Assembly: GCF_002775205.1 (NCBI RefSeq)
Contig: NC_036453.1
Location: forward strand, 14,526,594-14,590,593
Direction of reading: 5' to 3'
DNA length: 64,000 bases
Origin: Xiphophorus maculatus
Taxonomy: Eukaryota > Chordata > Actinopteri > Cyprinodontiformes > Poeciliidae
The translations under genes and the position numbers were made by a program. The notes beneath the pieces are model-generated. The model ran no database searches and was not told the DNA's origin. It worked only from the letters and a program-made list of their open reading frames with translations. Shown here piece after piece: positions 53,274 to 64,000 of the stretch; the stretch's first letter is position 1, and each line of letters opens with the position of its first letter.

Positions 53274-56200
53274 ACGCTCACCGTCAGGCTGTAGTACCAG
53301 CGGCGGTGTGTGACCTTCTTGCTAGCGACCTTGCCGGCATGGTTCTGCCTGAAGTGCCAGTCCAGGTGGTCGGCATACAGGTCGGTCTGCGCCGCCGTAA
53401 AGCGCATGCTGCAGAGGCAGCACTGGTTCCCTGAGTACAGCTTGGTCACCACGCTCTCATAGCGCCTGCAGGACGGGGTCAGAGGTCAGAATATAGGAGC
53501 AAACTGAACCAGATCCTGGTTCATTTGTGCTGCGTTCAGGAACTGTAGGAACCCCAAGTATGGATTAGTGTAACATCTGTGACTCACTGCTTCATGCTGT
53601 CGATGCTGAAGGCGGTCAGGTCAGGCAGATCTTCGTCCTCCTCCACCTCTGGCTCCTCCTCTTCCTCCTCCTCCACAGCCCCGGCAATTGTCGGGGCAGT
53701 TGCCGTGGACGACGCCTCTGAAAGGAAACATAAACCATAGACTGTGTGAAGGATTAGAGTGGGGCAGTGGCAGCGGCAACGTGTGATTGGGTTACTGACC
53801 GCTGGCGGTCTGCGAGGACTCTGCCTGCGACGGCGGCTTGATGATGCCGTTGAAGATGAGTTTGGACAGAAGGTCGTTGACGTCCAGCTGACCGAAGTGG
53901 TTCTCTGCAGGAGCCGCCTGCGCAGCTGCAGACACAACATCTGTTAAACCTGACATCACTTCCTGTTCTCACACAGAGCTCTGAGCTTTAAATACGTACC
54001 CTGCTGTCCGAAAGGCACTGGGTTCTGAGGGAGGAAGGGCTGGTTCAGGTTCCCCATCATGGAGACCTGGAGGGAGGAGAACCAGGTCAGAACCAGCAGG
54101 ATGAGCCCAACAGACAGAGAGTAAAGAATACTGACAGGACCAGGAAGTAGAGGGAATCCGGAAGCAGAGGGGAACAGGAAGCAGAGGGGAACAGGAAGCA
54201 GAGGGGAACAGGAAGAAGAGGGGAACAGGAAGAAGAGGGGAACAGGAAGCAGACGGGAACAGGAAGAAGAGGGGAACAGGAAGAAGAGGGGAACAGGAAG
54301 CAGACGGGAACAGGAAGCAGACGAGACTCACCGGCTGCTGCATGCTGATGGCGGGAGCCGCAGGATTGTAGAAGGGCCCGGGGCCTGGCTGGCTGAACGG
54401 GACTGGCTGCATGGTGAAGTTTGCTGCCGGCACCATGTTGGGGCCGGGGGTGAACTGAGGGTTCATGGGTTCTGGAAACCGCTGGGGGGCCATGCCGAAG
54501 CTCTGCTGGGGGCCCATGGGGCCGTCGTAGAGGGGCGGGGCCATGGGCTGCATGGGCAGCTGGATGTTGTGCTGTGGGGGGAACCTGGGCGGACCCTGCT
54601 GGCCAGGAGCATAGTCAAAGCGTGGGGGCCCAGGTTGATGAGGTCCTGCCTGGGGGCCCCCAGGCAGATCAAACCTGGGGCCCTCGAAGCGACTGGGGCC
54701 GTCAAATCTCATTGGACCCATTTGGTTAGTTGGGCCCTCAAAGTGGATGGGCCGCTGCTGCTGGAAGCCCATTGGGCCAGGACCCATGTTGTTGAAGGGC
54801 CCCGGCCCATCGAAACGCTGCATGGGGCCCTCCAAGTGACCGCCCCCCCCCATCTGTCCCTCAAACCTGACCGGCTGCTGGCCTACAGGGCCTCCAAACC
54901 TGCTGGGGACTTGGGGGGCCCCATCAAAAGGCCCATCTCCTCCTCCTCTCATGGCCATGCGGGACCCCTCACAGGGCCCGGAGCCCTCAGTCCTCTCTGC
55001 CATGTTAGGGTGGGCCGGGCCCTCGAATCTGCCGGGGCCCGGGTGGTGGGGGCCCTCAAACTGCGGCTCCTCAAAGCGGCCAGGGCCACTGCCTTCATAC
55101 CAGCCGGGCCGGTGCGGTCTGGAATGGCCCATGTGCCCGGGGCCACTGTAGCGCGAGGAGGCATGTCCACCTTCATGGGGCGGCGTGTGTCCTGGGGAGT
55201 CGCTGTGTCGGACACCAGACGAAGGCCCTCCGTGGTGTGGAGCCTTCAGGCTGGTGAGGTGAGGAATGGGAGCATCCAGGGGCCCCTCGTCAGAGTGCTC
55301 GCTGTTGGGACTTTCAAAGCGAGGGACTGGACTCATGTCCGCCGAGTCTTTCTGATGCAGAGGCGACAGGCGGGCCCGCTCAAATCGAGGGGGCGGAGCC
55401 TCCAGACCGGCGGGCCCTGGGGAGTTCCTGCGGCCCCCAGTAACGGGTGAGGGCCCATCCTGTCGGCGGGTGTCAGCGGGGCCGTATCTCCGCGGGGTGT
55501 CGTAGCCGCTCTTATGCTCGTCATCGTAGAGCTGGCGCTCCGTCAGTGGTGACGTCCACTCCCGCTCACCTGCAGGACAGAACAGGATGCTGAGGATTTC
55601 TGCACACCCTGAACACAACATGCCACACCACCTCACTCAGAGGTGCTGCTCTACACACAAACCACTGAAACCCAGACTGATCTGGTCCCTAACCTTGACC
55701 TCTGGCCTGGACTTACTGGAATCTCCAGGGCGGTCCCTCCTGCGGAACCGGAGCCCCTTCAGCTTAGGGAACTCCTTCCCGTGGTTGTACTCCTCCACCA
55801 TGGGGGCCTGTGGGGTCCGCACCTCCTCTCGCTCTTTGCTCCTCCGTTCACCTGCAGGTTAGCAGAAGCATCAGCTATTGTCCGATAGGAGAGCAACATG
55901 TCTGGGTTTTCTCAGGTGTTCCCAGCTCACCTGGCCGTCCGTACGGGTGTCCACCGCTCCGTCCTCCCAGTTTCTCTCCAGGTCTCGGCTCCCCAACGTC
56001 ATCTGGAGTCTCGTGGCCTTCGTCGCCTGTGACTCTGTGGTTCACCTGAGTCTTCCTCAGCTTGGACTTGTGCTCATAGTAGGACAGCTCAGCTGCGTCC
56101 ATTGTGTCATGGGGGCGGGAAATGGACGGCTTCTTCATGGAGAAGTCTCCGGACTCGTCCCAACTCTCCGAGCGCTGCTGCTGCTTCTCCTCCTGGTACT

Positions 56201-59200
56201 GGAAGAAGTGTTTGATCTGATGTGCCATGTTCAGGAAGTCCTCCTGGGAAATCTCTCCGCTCTCCAGACGCTTGCTGGCCTGCAGACACAAACACCACTG
56301 TTACTATAACAACAACAGATAGAGGCAGGAAGCTGGGAGGTCCACGTGTTCCTGAACGCACCCTCCTCAGCAGGTCCTTCTTGGAGGCGGAGTTGAGGAC
56401 TTCGGGAATCTGCAGGTTGGCGTCCACGCTGAGGCGGATCTTTTGGTTCCTGGGGGTGCCAGGCCGGGTCGGGGTGCCATGGGGTTTGTGTCGGGGGGGT
56501 GCAGACTTGGTGTGGGATTCCTCAGGCTGCTTCGTGCTGTGAAACCAGACAGTTTACATATTTACTCACTGCTTCTCCTTCCCAGTCAAGGGTGTATGTT
56601 TCAGAACTAACTGATGCCAGAAGAAACTAGGAAATAAAGCCAGAGGAAGTAAACGTGTCAGCTTTCTGAGCCAGACTCACTGTTTATTCTCCTCCCAGCC
56701 ACTCCTCCAGCGATGGAGTGACTCCTTGGCCTCCTTGACCGCGTCATGACCTCGTGGGGAGTGGGAGTCCCTGGATTCAGAGCGGCGCTCCTCCTGCAGC
56801 CTTTTGGGCCTCCTGCTGTCCGACTGGACCTTCTTGGCGCCGGGCCGGTCATCTCGGCCTGGCTTGCCGTGGGTGGTGTCGTCACCACGGACCCGCCGAG
56901 GTTTCCCGGCCTTGTGGGATGGCGACAGGGAGCCGCTGTGGGCATGGCTCTTGGGCGAGCGGCGGTCCTTCCTCTTGGGGGAGGTGGTGGGGGACCGTGA
57001 GCGGGACCGGGAGTGTGTGCGCTTCCTGCGGACGGTGGCTGCGCCGGCCTTTGGGTCAGGCTTGTCGGCAGGCTCCAGGTGGTCGTGTTTAGGCGCCAGG
57101 CCGTTCAGAGGTTTGGCCTTGTTGGACCTGGGTGGCTCGGCTCTCCGCGGCGCATCGTCCCGCTCCTTCTTGTCCACGCAGCGCTTCTTCTCCTTCAGCT
57201 CGTCATCCTTGGCCTCGGCCGGCTTCTCTGGCAGACGCTTCTTCAGCCGAGGGTCCTTCCTAGGGGCCTCGGCGGGTTTGGGCGTCTCTGCCTCTGCCTC
57301 TTTGCTCCTGCTCTGCGGGCCTCTGGCCAGTGGAGACGGAGACTTGGACTTCAGCTTCTCCTCTGGCGGGTCCTTCCTGGGGGGCCGGCCTTTGTCCTGC
57401 CGGGGGGGTTTCTCTGGTGCCCTCTTCTCTGCGGGGGCCGCAGACCCCCCAGGTGGGTGGGGGCTCTGCCGCTTGGCAGCCGACTGGGGTGCGGCAGGAG
57501 GCCCGCTGCGGTTCAGACGGGGGTCTCTGGTGGACAGCTTGGGGTCGGCAGGAGGCTGTAGGGGAATCCAGGGTCGGATGGGGGGAGGAACTTGCTGACC
57601 CGGTCTCTGAGATGGGCTTGACTCAGTCGGAACCGACCCGATAGGTGGTGGCAGCACCAGGCCACCCTGCAGACACAAACACTCAGTTAGCTTTTACACA
57701 CCAAACTTGGCTTACAGACATCAGAACCAGAACTGGATCCAGACTCTGGTCCAGCCTGAGGTTCAGAACCAAACCCAGAACTCTGAGGTTCAGAACCATA
57801 AGCGAACCTGTCCTGCCAGCTGGGCCTTCGTCTGCTCCAGCTCCAGCTCGATCTTCTTCTGCTGCAGCTCCAGCAGCTGCTTTTGTTTGGCCAGCAGCTG
57901 CTGCCGGATCAGCTGCTCCTGGGTCAGCCCGGCCGGGGCTGTCTGGGGGACGGCCATGGGAAGGGGCGGGGGGGCTGGGGCCACCGGCGCCGGCTTGGCC
58001 GGGACCGGCTGCGTTTGGGCCTTCTCCTCAGGCTGCAAGCAGAAAGAGGAAGATCAGATGTTATTAAACTAGGAGGTTAACGGATCAAATTGAAGCTGGA
58101 ATAAAACATTTCAGGCCAAGAAGAACCATCAGATCTAAACTCCGTCATCAGGGGAGGAAGACAAAACATTTTCTGATCCAAACTGCTTTGTTCTTAATCG
58201 TTTCCCACTGAGAAACTGGTCAGATTGGTTCTGATCCAGTGAAATCAGAATTATTTTCACAATGAACGCTATAATAAATACCCATGCCTACTGCAAATAT
58301 CTCTAATATAAAAGTAACTTTTCAACAAAATATTAATCTTTTTAGTCTTATAAAATTCTGGCAGATTTCTTCACTTATAACATGGGAAAATATCTTGCAT
58401 GTGAAAAAATCTGCCAGTAGTTATTGACTCAAAATAAGCTCCTATAACTTGTTGCAAAGTTACATTAGGTCTGACTTTGACATATTTACAGTAGAACCTG
58501 GATGGGAACCCTGGGTAGGATTGTGCATTTTAAGACAGTCAGGATTTATTTAATGTTCTTGGTCCAGAACCAGCAGAGATCAGAGCAGAGGTCTGCTGGT
58601 TCCTGCAGTGGAAACCTACATTGCCCCAGCATCATACCCACCTGCTTGAGGAACCTGGGATTGACATGGATGCTGGAGGTGGAGTTGAAGTTGTGCGGCA
58701 GCGGCTTGATGGGCCAGGCCGGGTCCAGGGAGTTGACCCGGACGTCCAGGGCATAGAGCTTCTTGAGCGGGAAGACGTCGTCCCAGGTGGAGCGCAGCTT
58801 GAACAGGCTCTTCCTGGTGTTCTCATCCACCTACACACAGAGCACAGAGCGCTGGATGCTTTGGCCACAGCCCGCCTCAGCCCACAACCAACAAGCAACA
58901 GCAGGACGCCATGTGGGCAGAGCTTAAAGACACGGCAGCTAGCGGGACTTTACCTTTTCAAAGACACAAATAAATGAAGCGATTAGGTTTTTAGCAAACA
59001 CTGCAAGGTACTCTCCTCCAACGTTCTTCACTATGGAGTCCACTAAGTACAAAACTGGGAGCTTCTCAGCGGTCGGCGCCTGGAGCGATAAGAGAACTCA
59101 ACAAGTTTAGACAACAGCAGGGGTTACACATTTCAGAACAAATTAATAATAATAAAAAAAACTAAACAAAATCAAAAAAACACAAAGTTCCCAAATAAAA

Positions 59201-61394
59201 TCCACTTTAAAAAATCTGGATAAAAAAACAAAACAAAACAAAAAACAAAACAGCGTCCACGGTTTGGTTCTTCTTTCAGGAACAAAAAGTCGAAAAAGGT
59301 TCAAGACCAGGATCTTCAGTTGGTTCTGATTGCAAATGTTGAGGTGGTAATCCGTCGTCATGGCGATCCGGGGTGTCGGTCCGGGGACAGCGTTTACCTC
59401 CAAAGAGGGCCCCTGCTGGCACCGGCCCTCTTTGTACGTTACCCAGGCGATGGTGCGCTCTGCTTGGTTTGTTTTTACCCTTTCGGGTTTTAAACGTTCA
59501 ACTTTCAGTTATGAACCCACATTTAAGCTCTGCAGCGCTCAGAGCCACACAGACCAGAGTCAAACCCACAAAGAAAAAATGACAAAAAGCACATTTCACA
59601 GATTTTATTATCATCATGTTTAACCAGCAGTCACATTCCAGGAAAATAGAGAAAATCCAGATGAACGAGTGAATTCATTCATTCATGCAGACGAATCAAA
59701 CACTGAGGGGAGGGGGGAAGGGGGCAGGATGTGGTCCGGCTCAATCAGAACCACCGCCAGGGTTCTAACCTGTCACTATCACTGACACTCAGAACCAAGG
59801 CCTGCTCAGGAATATTTACATCACCCACATTCTGGAGCATATTTTACAATATTTATAAAAGTATACAGCAAACAGAAAACCAGTAAACAACCTCAGAACC
59901 AAACTGGTCCCAGTAGAGGGGTTCAAACCAGCGAGGCCCTGGGGCCAATCAGCAAACACAATGATTTCAGTTTTTACTCAGATCTGGACCCATCTATTTT
60001 GTAATGTTACTTTAACCAGAACAGAACCGCCATGTTGGACCCGAGGACTGAGCAGCAGAGCTCGTTGCTAGGCAACCAGACACTGAAGACATCCAACCTG
60101 AGCCTGGTTAAAGCAGATCATCAGCTTCTGATCCGTTAAACCGATCCGGACCAGAACCTCATCTGAGTCTGACCCGATTACTTTAGATTGGTTTCAGATT
60201 TTAGGATCCAACAGTTTTGTTCATTGTTGGTTTATTAATAATTAAGGTCGTCAATAACCTGCCTTGTCTGTCAGGTTTCTATCTGAGCCTCGTTAGCAGC
60301 TTAGCTACACCAGAGAGCAGCTGCTCACTGCAGCAACTACTAACATTTACTTCAGTAACTTTTACTTGAATACTAATATTAAAGTATACAAAAACAAACA
60401 TGTTTTACTCAGAATATGCCAGACAGACTATATATATATATATACTATCTCGTTGTAATCTGTTGATGACAATGACAAATAAATCTTATCTTATATTATA
60501 TATTTGTCCGTCTGATTACATCATTTTAAATATTAAAGCAGTTTTAATCCGTTACTTAATCTGTTAATCTGGAATAAAATAATCTGTTTACCAAAAACAT
60601 TTTTACGCTTTAGTAATGTCCTAGATAATACTGTTTACTTTAATAAAAATAAGTTGACATATTGTTACTTTACCCAGCTGTGTTAATAAAAAACCATAGT
60701 GTATAATGATAATAAAGTTTATTTGACCTTTTTCACTCATGTCTCTAGGCTCTCTGGTTAACGCTGAGGTTTCTGACAGGAAACAGTCAGTCGATGATGA
60801 AGGCTTTAATGATCACTTCCTGTGACCTCTGACCTCTTTTAGTTTCTTGGTGTTGCCACATGGAAATTAATCACTTCCTGTTTCAAAAACTTATAAAGTA
60901 GATGGTTGAAACCGAACTTTGAAGTTAGAATGGACCTGGAACCGGTTAGAACCACTTCCTACTAACGTCTGTTTTTGTTTAAGAAGTTTCTGTAACCGTA
61001 AAATGTTTAAAAAAAAAGGGGGGGGGAAGCGGCTTTCTGTTGAAGCCAGGACCACATCCAGCTAGCCGGACGACCAGAGGTTTATTCAGACAGCCTGACT
61101 GAGCTGCTTCCGTACAAAGAAGCGTGAGGTTCTGCTGGGCCTCCACAGAGCGCCGCTAACCACAACACCGCCATGTTTGACCCACATACACAAACTGATA
61201 ATAAAGTATGCTATGATCATAAAAACCTTGCTGATTTGAGCTTCAATAATAGCCACGATATCCTTGGCGAACTGGATGTTCTCTTCGGCCAGGATGGTGA
61301 GCATGTTGATGTGCGGCTTGCTGTTGAACGTCAGGTCCTCCAGCGAGGACTGGTACTCCCTGCAGGCGTCTTCCCGGGCCGCCTGGTCCTCCAT
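52075..61394 (-). CDS. pcf11: PCF11, pre-mRNA cleavage complex II subunit (complete)
   Basis: PCF11 couples 3'-end cleavage to Pol II termination in the nucleus. Seventeen exons (minus): 61394-61227, 59079-58954, 58830-58642, 58032-57808, 57666-56681, 56536-56362, 56279-55931, 55851-55717, 55569-54332, 54066-54000, 53925-53800, 53717-53588, 53465-53282, 53193-53038, 52886-52794, 52407-52372, 52296-52075. Phases join to 1,534 residues (human 1,555). Residues 1-~130 form the CTD-interacting domain (EDACREYQSSLEDLTFNSKP, then HINMLTILAEEN). A Gln/Leu-rich coiled segment follows (EQLIRQQLLAKQKQLLELQQ), then a long Arg/Lys/Ser/Pro region. Exon 9 (about residues 784-1197) carries degenerate FEGP/FDGP repeats. 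ENHFGQLDVNDLLSKLI comes next. Two zinc-binding sites end the protein: CCLCSMRF with DHLDWHFRQNH, and CEICQEPF with HPAC. The start is chosen from the human N-terminus; exon 1 ends at a weak donor (GTTTTT). Confidence 0.95.
53237..53272. repeat. (TG)n tract beside the donor of PCF11 exon 13
   Basis: Eighteen TG units on the plus strand, so (CA)18 in the transcript. The tract starts 10 bases inside the intron, after the donor GTGAGCGTGC. Confidence 0.95.
54160..54322. repeat. 17-bp minisatellite in PCF11 intron 9
   Basis: About nine to ten copies with core GAGGGGAACAGGAAGCA (variants GAAGAA, GACGGG). It lies within ten bases of the exon 9 donor and fills over half of the 265-base intron. On the transcript strand it reads CTTCCTGTTCCCCTCTG, a pyrimidine-rich repeat. 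Confidence 0.9.
59401..59434. promoter_or_regulatory. Perfect 11-bp hairpin in PCF11 intron 1
   Basis: CAAAGAGGGCC (59401-59411) and GGCCCTCTTTG (59424-59434) are exact inverted copies around a 12-base loop. They lie in an unusually GC-balanced, non-repetitive block (about 59,340-59,560) inside an otherwise AT-rich intron. In the transcript the stem would be stable. It lies about 170 bases past a candidate intronic poly(A) signal. Function is inferred only from context. Confidence 0.6.
59604..59609 (-). terminator. Candidate intronic poly(A) signal in PCF11 intron 1
   Basis: On the transcript strand AATAAA is followed within 40 bases by GTGCTTTTTGTCATTTTTTC and TTTGTGGGTTTG, a strong U/GU-rich downstream element. 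Human PCF11 is known to limit its own expression by premature polyadenylation in intron 1. This is the best-formed signal in the corresponding intron here. Confidence 0.5.
59610..61080. other. Body of PCF11 intron 1, no gene
   Basis: AT-rich intron with TATATATATA at 60,431-60,442, a G run at 61,018-61,026 and no protein frame. It is the longest intron of the gene (59,080-61,226 overall). Confidence 0.6.
61081..61086 (-). terminator. AATAAA overlapping the read-through stop after PCF11 exon 1
   Basis: If exon 1 is not spliced, its frame runs on for 46 codons and stops at TGAATAAA, where TGA overlaps the poly(A) hexamer (61088-61081). The downstream sequence is GT-containing (GGATGTGGTCCTGG) but less U-rich than at 59,604. 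Confidence 0.3.
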
Positions 61395-61860
61395 CTTCCA
61401 GCTCCGACACCCGAACCAAGCTACAGTAGCTGGACCAATAACATTACCACGTAGCAGCAGACAGTCCATTAATTCATCGAGATAACGGTTGGGCCGACAA
61501 CCATGAAGAACTACGGCCCAACTCGACGGTATTTTTCCGCCGCTGTCAGTTGGTCTCCTCGGTTGGTTTTCGATGGCAAGAAAATGGCGACTCGAACTAC
61601 AGGCCTCATACGTCACATGAAATTCACTTGTAGTTACAGTGACGTCAGGGTGCCTCATTGGCTGGGAACACGCAGTGCTTCCCGGGCTTTGGATTTCGAT
61701 TGGTCCAAAAGAATAACAAACACACAAAGGAGCCAATCGAAGTGAAGGAGCTTGACAGTTGTGTAAGAAACGGCCGCCTGAGATGATTGGCCGACGTAAG
61801 AGCATGCGACCAGCGCGTAGAGCCTGACGGGTAGAGGCCTCATTAAACATGTTCAATATG
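61395..61860 (-). promoter_or_regulatory. PCF11 promoter region with CRE and CCAAT boxes
   Basis: Upstream of the start codon lie a perfect CRE, TGACGTCA (61640-61647), and four CCAAT/ATTGG boxes (61657-61661, 61699-61703, 61733-61737, 61786-61790), all within 150 bases. No TATA box is evident. This is typical of a housekeeping promoter. The transcription start is presumably between 61,420 and 61,620. Confidence 0.65.
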
Positions 61861-61879
61861 AGCATAACAGTAAGTATAG

Positions 61880-62492
61880 TAATACAGTCATTAAAATTAC
61901 AAAAAGCAAGCTCTAATGAATTTTAAAAGATTATACAAATAACTAAAACCGGAACATAAAATCAATAAATTACATAATGCTACTTTCTCTAAAAATATAT
62001 TGAAACATAAATATCTTAAATAAAAAAATAACCCTAAATTAAATGACTAAATAAAAAGCAAGACAGAAAATAACTGAAAACTGTAAATATTTTTTGTATA
62101 ACAATAAATGAAGTAAAATAAAATGTTTAAAATAGAAAAGGCAAAAGAAAAAAATATTTTCAATTATTTAAGGATGGATTTGCTCAAGTACACAAAGTGA
62201 AAATATTTTGGGACATAAATATCTGTAGGCAAATAACCTGCTGTAAATATCAGTTTCACAAGTTATTTTAGTTTTTAAAATACCAAAATTTGGGAATAAC
62301 TTATTAATAATTTGTCTGATGATATTTTTAAATATTAAAGCAAATTATCTGAATACAAAGACACAACTTACTTTCCAGATTTTTATTAATAAAAATCGAA
62401 CAATGAATCATATTCCTCCCACTTTACAGTTCTGCTCTGCTTTGTGGTTAGAGTGGACAGAATGTAGAGATCAAAGGTCAGGCAAAACAGAG
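61880..62492. other. AT-rich spacer between PCF11 promoter and NCBP3 3' end
   Basis: Very A/T-rich on both strands, with no gene, repeat array or structure that could be named. Confidence 0.6.
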
Positions 62493-62498
62493 TTTATT
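62493..62498 (-). terminator. Candidate NCBP3 poly(A) signal
   Basis: TTTATT on the plus strand gives AATAAA on the transcript strand, 435 bases past the NCBP3 stop. It is followed by CTCTGTTTTGCC. Further AATAAA and ATTAAA hexamers occur in the AT-rich DNA beyond. Confidence 0.5.
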
Positions 62499-62932
62499 GA
62501 GCAGCCAATCAGCATCAGGCTAAAAGCTGACTGGCTGCTTTGCTGTCTGACTGTTTTAACTCTGACCTGGATCATTATCATCATAATCATGAGAGGAAGA
62601 GCGGCTCCATGGGTTCATTTAACGTTGGGAACAGCTGATGTGGACCTGGCAACCCAGCAACCCGACCCGGTTCCTGGTTCCCGTCCCACAGAGGAAGAGG
62701 AAGCTGATGGCGTAACACAGGAAGGAAATAAAAATCTACAAACAGAAGCAGGAAGGGTTCAGGCAGAGGGGCGCAGTCCCAACAGGGTCCTCCGTTCTCA
62801 GTTCTGCCCTAAGTCTCATCGTGATCCCGGCAAACAGGAAGTTCAGCTCCTCCTCAGTAACAGGAATGGTTAGTGACGGCGCTCTGCCCCGCCCCCAGCA
62901 GGTGAAGGGGCGTTAGGCTCCATCCCCTGGAT

Positions 62933-64000
62933 TCAAGCATCCGAGTCGTCGCTGCTGTCGCGGCTGATCTCGATCTGCAGCGACGGCAGGTTGTCCAGCC
63001 GGCTCTTCTTCATCTTGTGGCTGCGGCGTTCTTGTTTCTGTTTGATCATGGCACCCCAGACCTTCTGCAGCGTAGAGTCGTCTTCCTCCTCTCCCTCCTC
63101 TTCTTCCTCCTCCTTGTCACCCCGCCTCCTCCGGCTGCCGTCCTGCCGCTCTGGGCGGCTGCCCTGCTTGCGCTCGTGACGCCCGGCGCTGCTGCTGCTG
63201 TCGTCGCCAGCAGCGGAACCCAGCCTGCTCCACAGAGCGCCTACAGACAGACAGGAAGTCGGAGGATCCGACAGTAAGTGGATTTTAAACAAATAGATCA
63301 GGACTCTCAAACATAAATCTGGATTATAATCTGCTCAGAACCATTCTGACTGAGTTTTAATGTAGGTAGCAAAGGTCACAGCACATTTCTACAAGAAGTT
63401 CTAAACAGAAGGTGGAATAAAAACAGGAAGTGGCGGGTCGTACTCGTACTCGTCTTCCTGTCTATGGAAGCGTTTGGTCCTCTGCCTTCCTGGCTGGCCA
63501 CGCCAAGTCTGCGGTGCACGCTGCTGATTGGCTCCCGGGGTGGGGGCGTGTCCCTGGGGGACGGGGGCGAGGCCGAGCGCCGCCTGTCGGGGGAGTAGCG
63601 CCTCTTCCCGAGCCGCTGCCTCACATCTGCGGGGTCAGTAAAGGTCAGTCTCACATAGCCGCCACAGCATCTGGAACACCTGGTTCTACGCCTCACCTGT
63701 CTTCCTGCCTCCGGCCACCGGGGAGCGCCGCCTGCTGCCAGAGCCGCCTTGACGCTTCTCTTCCAGTAGCTGCCGGACGTCCGTTACCTTGGGGGGCGAC
63801 GAGGCCTTGGCCTGATTCTGAGAACCTGACGACCCGATCCGGTTCCTGTTTCGCATGGAACAAGTTTTGGATGAACAAAACCTCCAGTCCGGTTCTGCTC
63901 AGCTTCCTGTCACCAGGCCAGGCGACAGGAAGTGGAAGCGGGATGTGGAAGCAGGAAGTGGTTCTCACCTGATGTTCTTCAAGTGGCCCTCCAGCTCGTC
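62933..64000 (-). CDS. ncbp3: NCBP3, nuclear cap-binding protein subunit 3 (C-terminal part only)
   Basis: NCBP3 binds capped RNA with NCBP1 and acts in nuclear mRNA export. Four exons are seen (minus): 64000-63969 (cut by the window edge), 63845-63697, 63626-63450 and 63240-62933 (stop). Phases join. The C-terminal order matches human NCBP3: DELEGHLKNIRNRIG, VTDVRQLLEEKRQ, DVRQRLGKRRYSPDRR, REPISSVHRRLG, ALWSRLGS, an acidic run, TLQKVWGAMIKQKQE and KKSRLDNLPSLQIEISRDSS before the stop. The N-terminal RNA-binding half lies outside the window. The donor of the third exon is ambiguous: A-GTACGA occurs at both 63450 and 63444 in the same phase, giving two products that differ by two residues. 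Confidence 0.92.

Noticed and set aside
54569-55450. 293-codon open frame opposite PCF11 exon 9
   Set aside because: Antisense shadow of GC-rich FEGP-repeat codons. The minus-strand exon has family identity and clean splice sites.
56045-56279. Ending PCF11 exon 7 at the GTGAAC at 56,045
   Set aside because: The frame continues with family-like sequence (TQVNHR; human TQVQHS) to a better donor at 55,930, and only that end gives the phase needed by exon 8.
56804-57598. 264-codon open frame opposite PCF11 exon 5
   Set aside because: Antisense shadow of the Arg/Lys/Pro-rich exon. No independent support.

Overview
The window is vertebrate nuclear DNA, almost certainly from a ray-finned (teleost) fish. 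Genes are split into many GT-AG exons. The predicted proteins match vertebrate families over their full length. The non-coding DNA is crowded with micro- and minisatellites, LINE fragments of the Rex1/L2 type, a Tc1-like remnant and a hAT-like MITE. The genus cannot be fixed from sequence alone. No tRNA, rRNA, CRISPR or bacterial-type feature was seen.

Layout. 1-9,300: gene-poor DNA with a 39-bp minisatellite, a ~655-bp imperfect palindrome, a 21-bp minisatellite and CA/TG tracts. 9,339-20,859 (+): a complete STIM1-type ER calcium sensor. It carries a possible in-frame cassette exon and a possible STIM1L-like exon extension. 20,860-28,383: intergenic, with LINE scraps and one orphan exon-like block. 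28,384-30,345 (+): RCSD1/CapZIP, first exon not found. 32,302-32,818: a hAT-type MITE with terminal inverted repeats and a near-perfect 8-bp target duplication. 33,537-37,002 (+): a guanylate cyclase activating protein, GCAP3-like. 40,017-44,897 (-): ALG8, complete in 13 exons. 45,907-49,565 (+): CCDC90B, complete in 9 exons and head-to-head with ALG8. 50,830-51,600: a LINE endonuclease fragment. 52,075-61,394 (-): PCF11, complete in 17 exons. 62,933-64,000 (-): the last four exons of NCBP3, which runs off the right edge.

The genes do not form an operon-like unit. Two encode calcium-handling EF-hand proteins (STIM1, GCAP). Two act in nuclear mRNA processing (PCF11, NCBP3). One is an ER glycosyltransferase (ALG8), one is a mitochondrial coiled-coil protein of the MCUR1 family (CCDC90B), and one binds the actin-capping protein CapZ (RCSD1). 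ALG8, CCDC90B and PCF11 also lie on the same arm in human (11q14), so that part looks like old linkage.

The most interesting signals are in RNA processing. They are the alternative exon structures of the STIM gene, a UG repeat in place of a pyrimidine tract at its transmembrane exon, and a perfect 11-bp hairpin with candidate poly(A) signals in PCF11 intron 1. Several splice donors also sit inside tandem repeats. All exon limits were read by eye from splice sites, reading phase and remembered family sequences. No alignment was run.
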